Position numbers and translations under genes: made by a program. From Streptococcus pasteurianus (lineage in GTDB: Bacteria > Bacillota > Bacilli > Lactobacillales > Streptococcaceae): DNA of 64,000 bases. The notes below the pieces were generated by a model. That model did no database searches and was not told the origin of the DNA. It saw nothing but the letters and a program-made list of their open reading frames with translations. Location: positions 1,640,501 through 1,704,500 of the forward strand of contig NZ_CP039457.1 in the NCBI RefSeq assembly GCF_004843545.1, read 5' to 3'. Below, one piece after another: positions 62,993 through 64,000 of the stretch (its first letter is position 1; every line of letters starts with the position of its first letter).

Positions 62993-64000
62993 TTATTTTT
63001 TCAAATGATAAGAATACGTTGCGATGATAATATCTTCATACCAGCGTAGGCGAGCACGCAAGCGTAAGCTCATTTGGTTGTGAAGAATATTTTGCCAACT
63101 GTGTTTTGGAATGAATTTTGGAATAATTACCGTCATGGTATGGTTGTTTTTCTTAGCTTCCCGATTCATTTTTTGAACGAATGACATTGTTGGTTTCACA
63201 ACATCACGGTAGTTTGATTCGATATTGACAAACGTTACGTCTGGGAAATAGGTTTTAAATTCTTGTTCAATTTCCAAATCTTTTTCACGGGTTTCTAACG
63301 TTGAAACATGCATAGCAACAACGGTTTGACCGATACTTTTGGCGTAATTAATGGCACGAATACTTGCTTGTGTGATATTCCCAACTAAAATCAAAACCGT
63401 ATTGCCGTCGTAATGAATATTTTTGACATCGTCTGTTAAACGTAACTGCATGGCAACATTATTATAATGGCTCTTAATTGAATAAAATAGAATCATCAAG
63501 ACCACAATAATTGGGAAGAATGGCCAGATTTCACCGATTCTAAAAATCAATAAAATCAAGATAATCAGATAACAAATGATTGCTCCTAAAATATTAGCAA
63601 GCGAATGTTTCAAATACCCTTTACCAAATTTGCGTTTCCAATGGATGACCATACCAGTTTGTGAAAGAGCAAATGGAATAAAAACACCAATTGTATAAAG
63701 TGGGATAAGACGTTCTGTTGATCCATTGAAAATACAGAGCAAAACAATTGCTCCGCCTGCCAAGGTAATAATTCCATTAGAATAGCCTAAACGGGCTCCT
63801 TTTTCCATGAAAAGATGTGGCATGTATTTATTTTTAGCCATGTTGAAAGATAACATTGGAAAGGCTGAAAAACCAGTATTAGCAGCTACGGCTAAGATAA
63901 GTGCTGTTGACAACTGGAAAATATAGAAAAGTGCGTTTCCAATTGCTGAATCTCCAAAGACCTTTTGAGCAATTTGCGCCAAAACAGTCACATGTGCTGT
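62993..64000 (-). CDS. APC/KimA-like permease, 5' end outside the window
   Basis: The C-terminal 335 or so residues of a membrane transporter. Helices such as GNALFYIFQLSTALILAVAA and TIGVFIPFALSQTGMVIHWK are APC superfamily, and the last 150 residues (HYDGNTVLILVGNITQASIR; INYAKSIGQTVVAMHVSTLE) form a universal-stress-like cytoplasmic domain. That architecture is the KimA (YdaO) potassium importer type, regulated by c-di-AMP in other firmicutes. The frame is still open at the right edge, so the start is missing. Confidence 0.82.
   Translation of the reverse strand, partial: TAHVTVLAQIAQKVFGDSAIGNALFYIFQLSTALILAVAANTGFSAFPMLSFNMAKNKYMPHLFMEKGARLGYSNGIITLAGGAIVLLCIFNGSTERLIPLYTIGVFIPFALSQTGMVIHWKRKFGKGYLKHSLANILGAIICYLIILILLIFRIGEIWPFFPIIVVLMILFYSIKSHYNNVAMQLRLTDDVKNIHYDGNTVLILVGNITQASIRAINYAKSIGQTVVAMHVSTLETREKDLEIEQEFKTYFPDVTFVNIESNYRDVVKPTMSFVQKMNREAKKNNHTMTVIIPKFIPKHSWQNILHNQMSLRLRARLRWYEDIIIATYSYHLKK

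Overview
The window reads as a contiguous piece of chromosome from a low-GC streptococcus. The gene families, the gene orders (glmU-nudix-hypothetical-mtnN, clpP-ylbF-ylbG-livJHMGF-acuB, tmk-holB-ricT-yabA-rsmI, a divergent ytgP/murE pair) and the L-lysine type of MurE all fit Streptococcus. My best guess is the bovis/equinus group, but that is an inference from general resemblance and was not tested by any search. No rRNA, tRNA, CRISPR array or prophage was seen.

Layout. 0.1-3.3 kb: a GntR/LacI-type regulator and a cytoplasmic GH92 alpha-mannosidase. 3.3-4.7 kb: a decayed IS1182-type insertion sequence with recognisable terminal inverted repeats. 4.7-8.0 kb: cell-wall precursor and salvage operon (glmU, nudix, a membrane protein, mtnN). 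8.1-14.2 kb: a Gfo/Idh/MocA oxidoreductase, an ASCH protein, an SDR translationally coupled to a small DUF2829 (Tad2-like) protein, a FemAB-type aminoacyltransferase and metG. 14.3-20.4 kb: MATE pump and TetR regulator, an SdpR/SdpI pair with a perfect operator, exoA, a patch of gene decay (MFS and LysR fragments), an ArsC/Spx-like protein, ogt and a frameshifted DUF6440 gene. 20.5-26.2 kb: serine synthesis (serC-GNAT-serA), cutC, and glnK-amtB under a GlnR box. 26.6-30.1 kb: DNA replication and rRNA methylation operon. 30.3-35.7 kb: the liv branched-chain amino acid ABC transporter with a CodY box, plus acuB. 35.8-40.5 kb: ylbG/ylbF, clpP with a CtsR operator, upp, and two PLP enzymes of sulfur amino acid metabolism. 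40.8-48.0 kb: ytgP, murE and an fhuCDBG-type siderophore uptake operon. 48.1-54.3 kb: DUF1803, a YiiX-like hydrolase, yaaA, ppaC, pflA and a CNNM/CBS protein. 54.9-60.8 kb: an ABC ATPase, a CPA1 Na+/H+ antiporter, the MnmM/MnmL tRNA-modification pair, PAP2 and EamA proteins. 61.2-64.0 kb: ribU under an FMN riboswitch, trmL behind an attenuator-like leader, and the 3' part of a KimA-like permease running off the right edge.

Regulatory logic can be read directly at several loci: CodY (livJ), GlnR (glnK-amtB), CtsR (clpP), FMN riboswitch (ribU) and an SdpR-type operator. The most unusual observations are: (1) two related copies of a roughly 270-300 bp structured repeat in opposite orientation at 54.5 and 61.0 kb, bracketing a 6.2 kb block; (2) five genes (ylbF, murE, a YiiX-like gene, yaaA, mnmL) whose -10 element lies only 6-7 nt before the start codon with no Shine-Dalgarno, suggesting leaderless mRNAs; (3) a chromosomal Tad2-like protein coupled to an SDR with no visible phage or Thoeris context; (4) a dispersed short palindromic repeat; and (5) an apparent one-base frameshift right after the start codon of the CPA1 antiporter.
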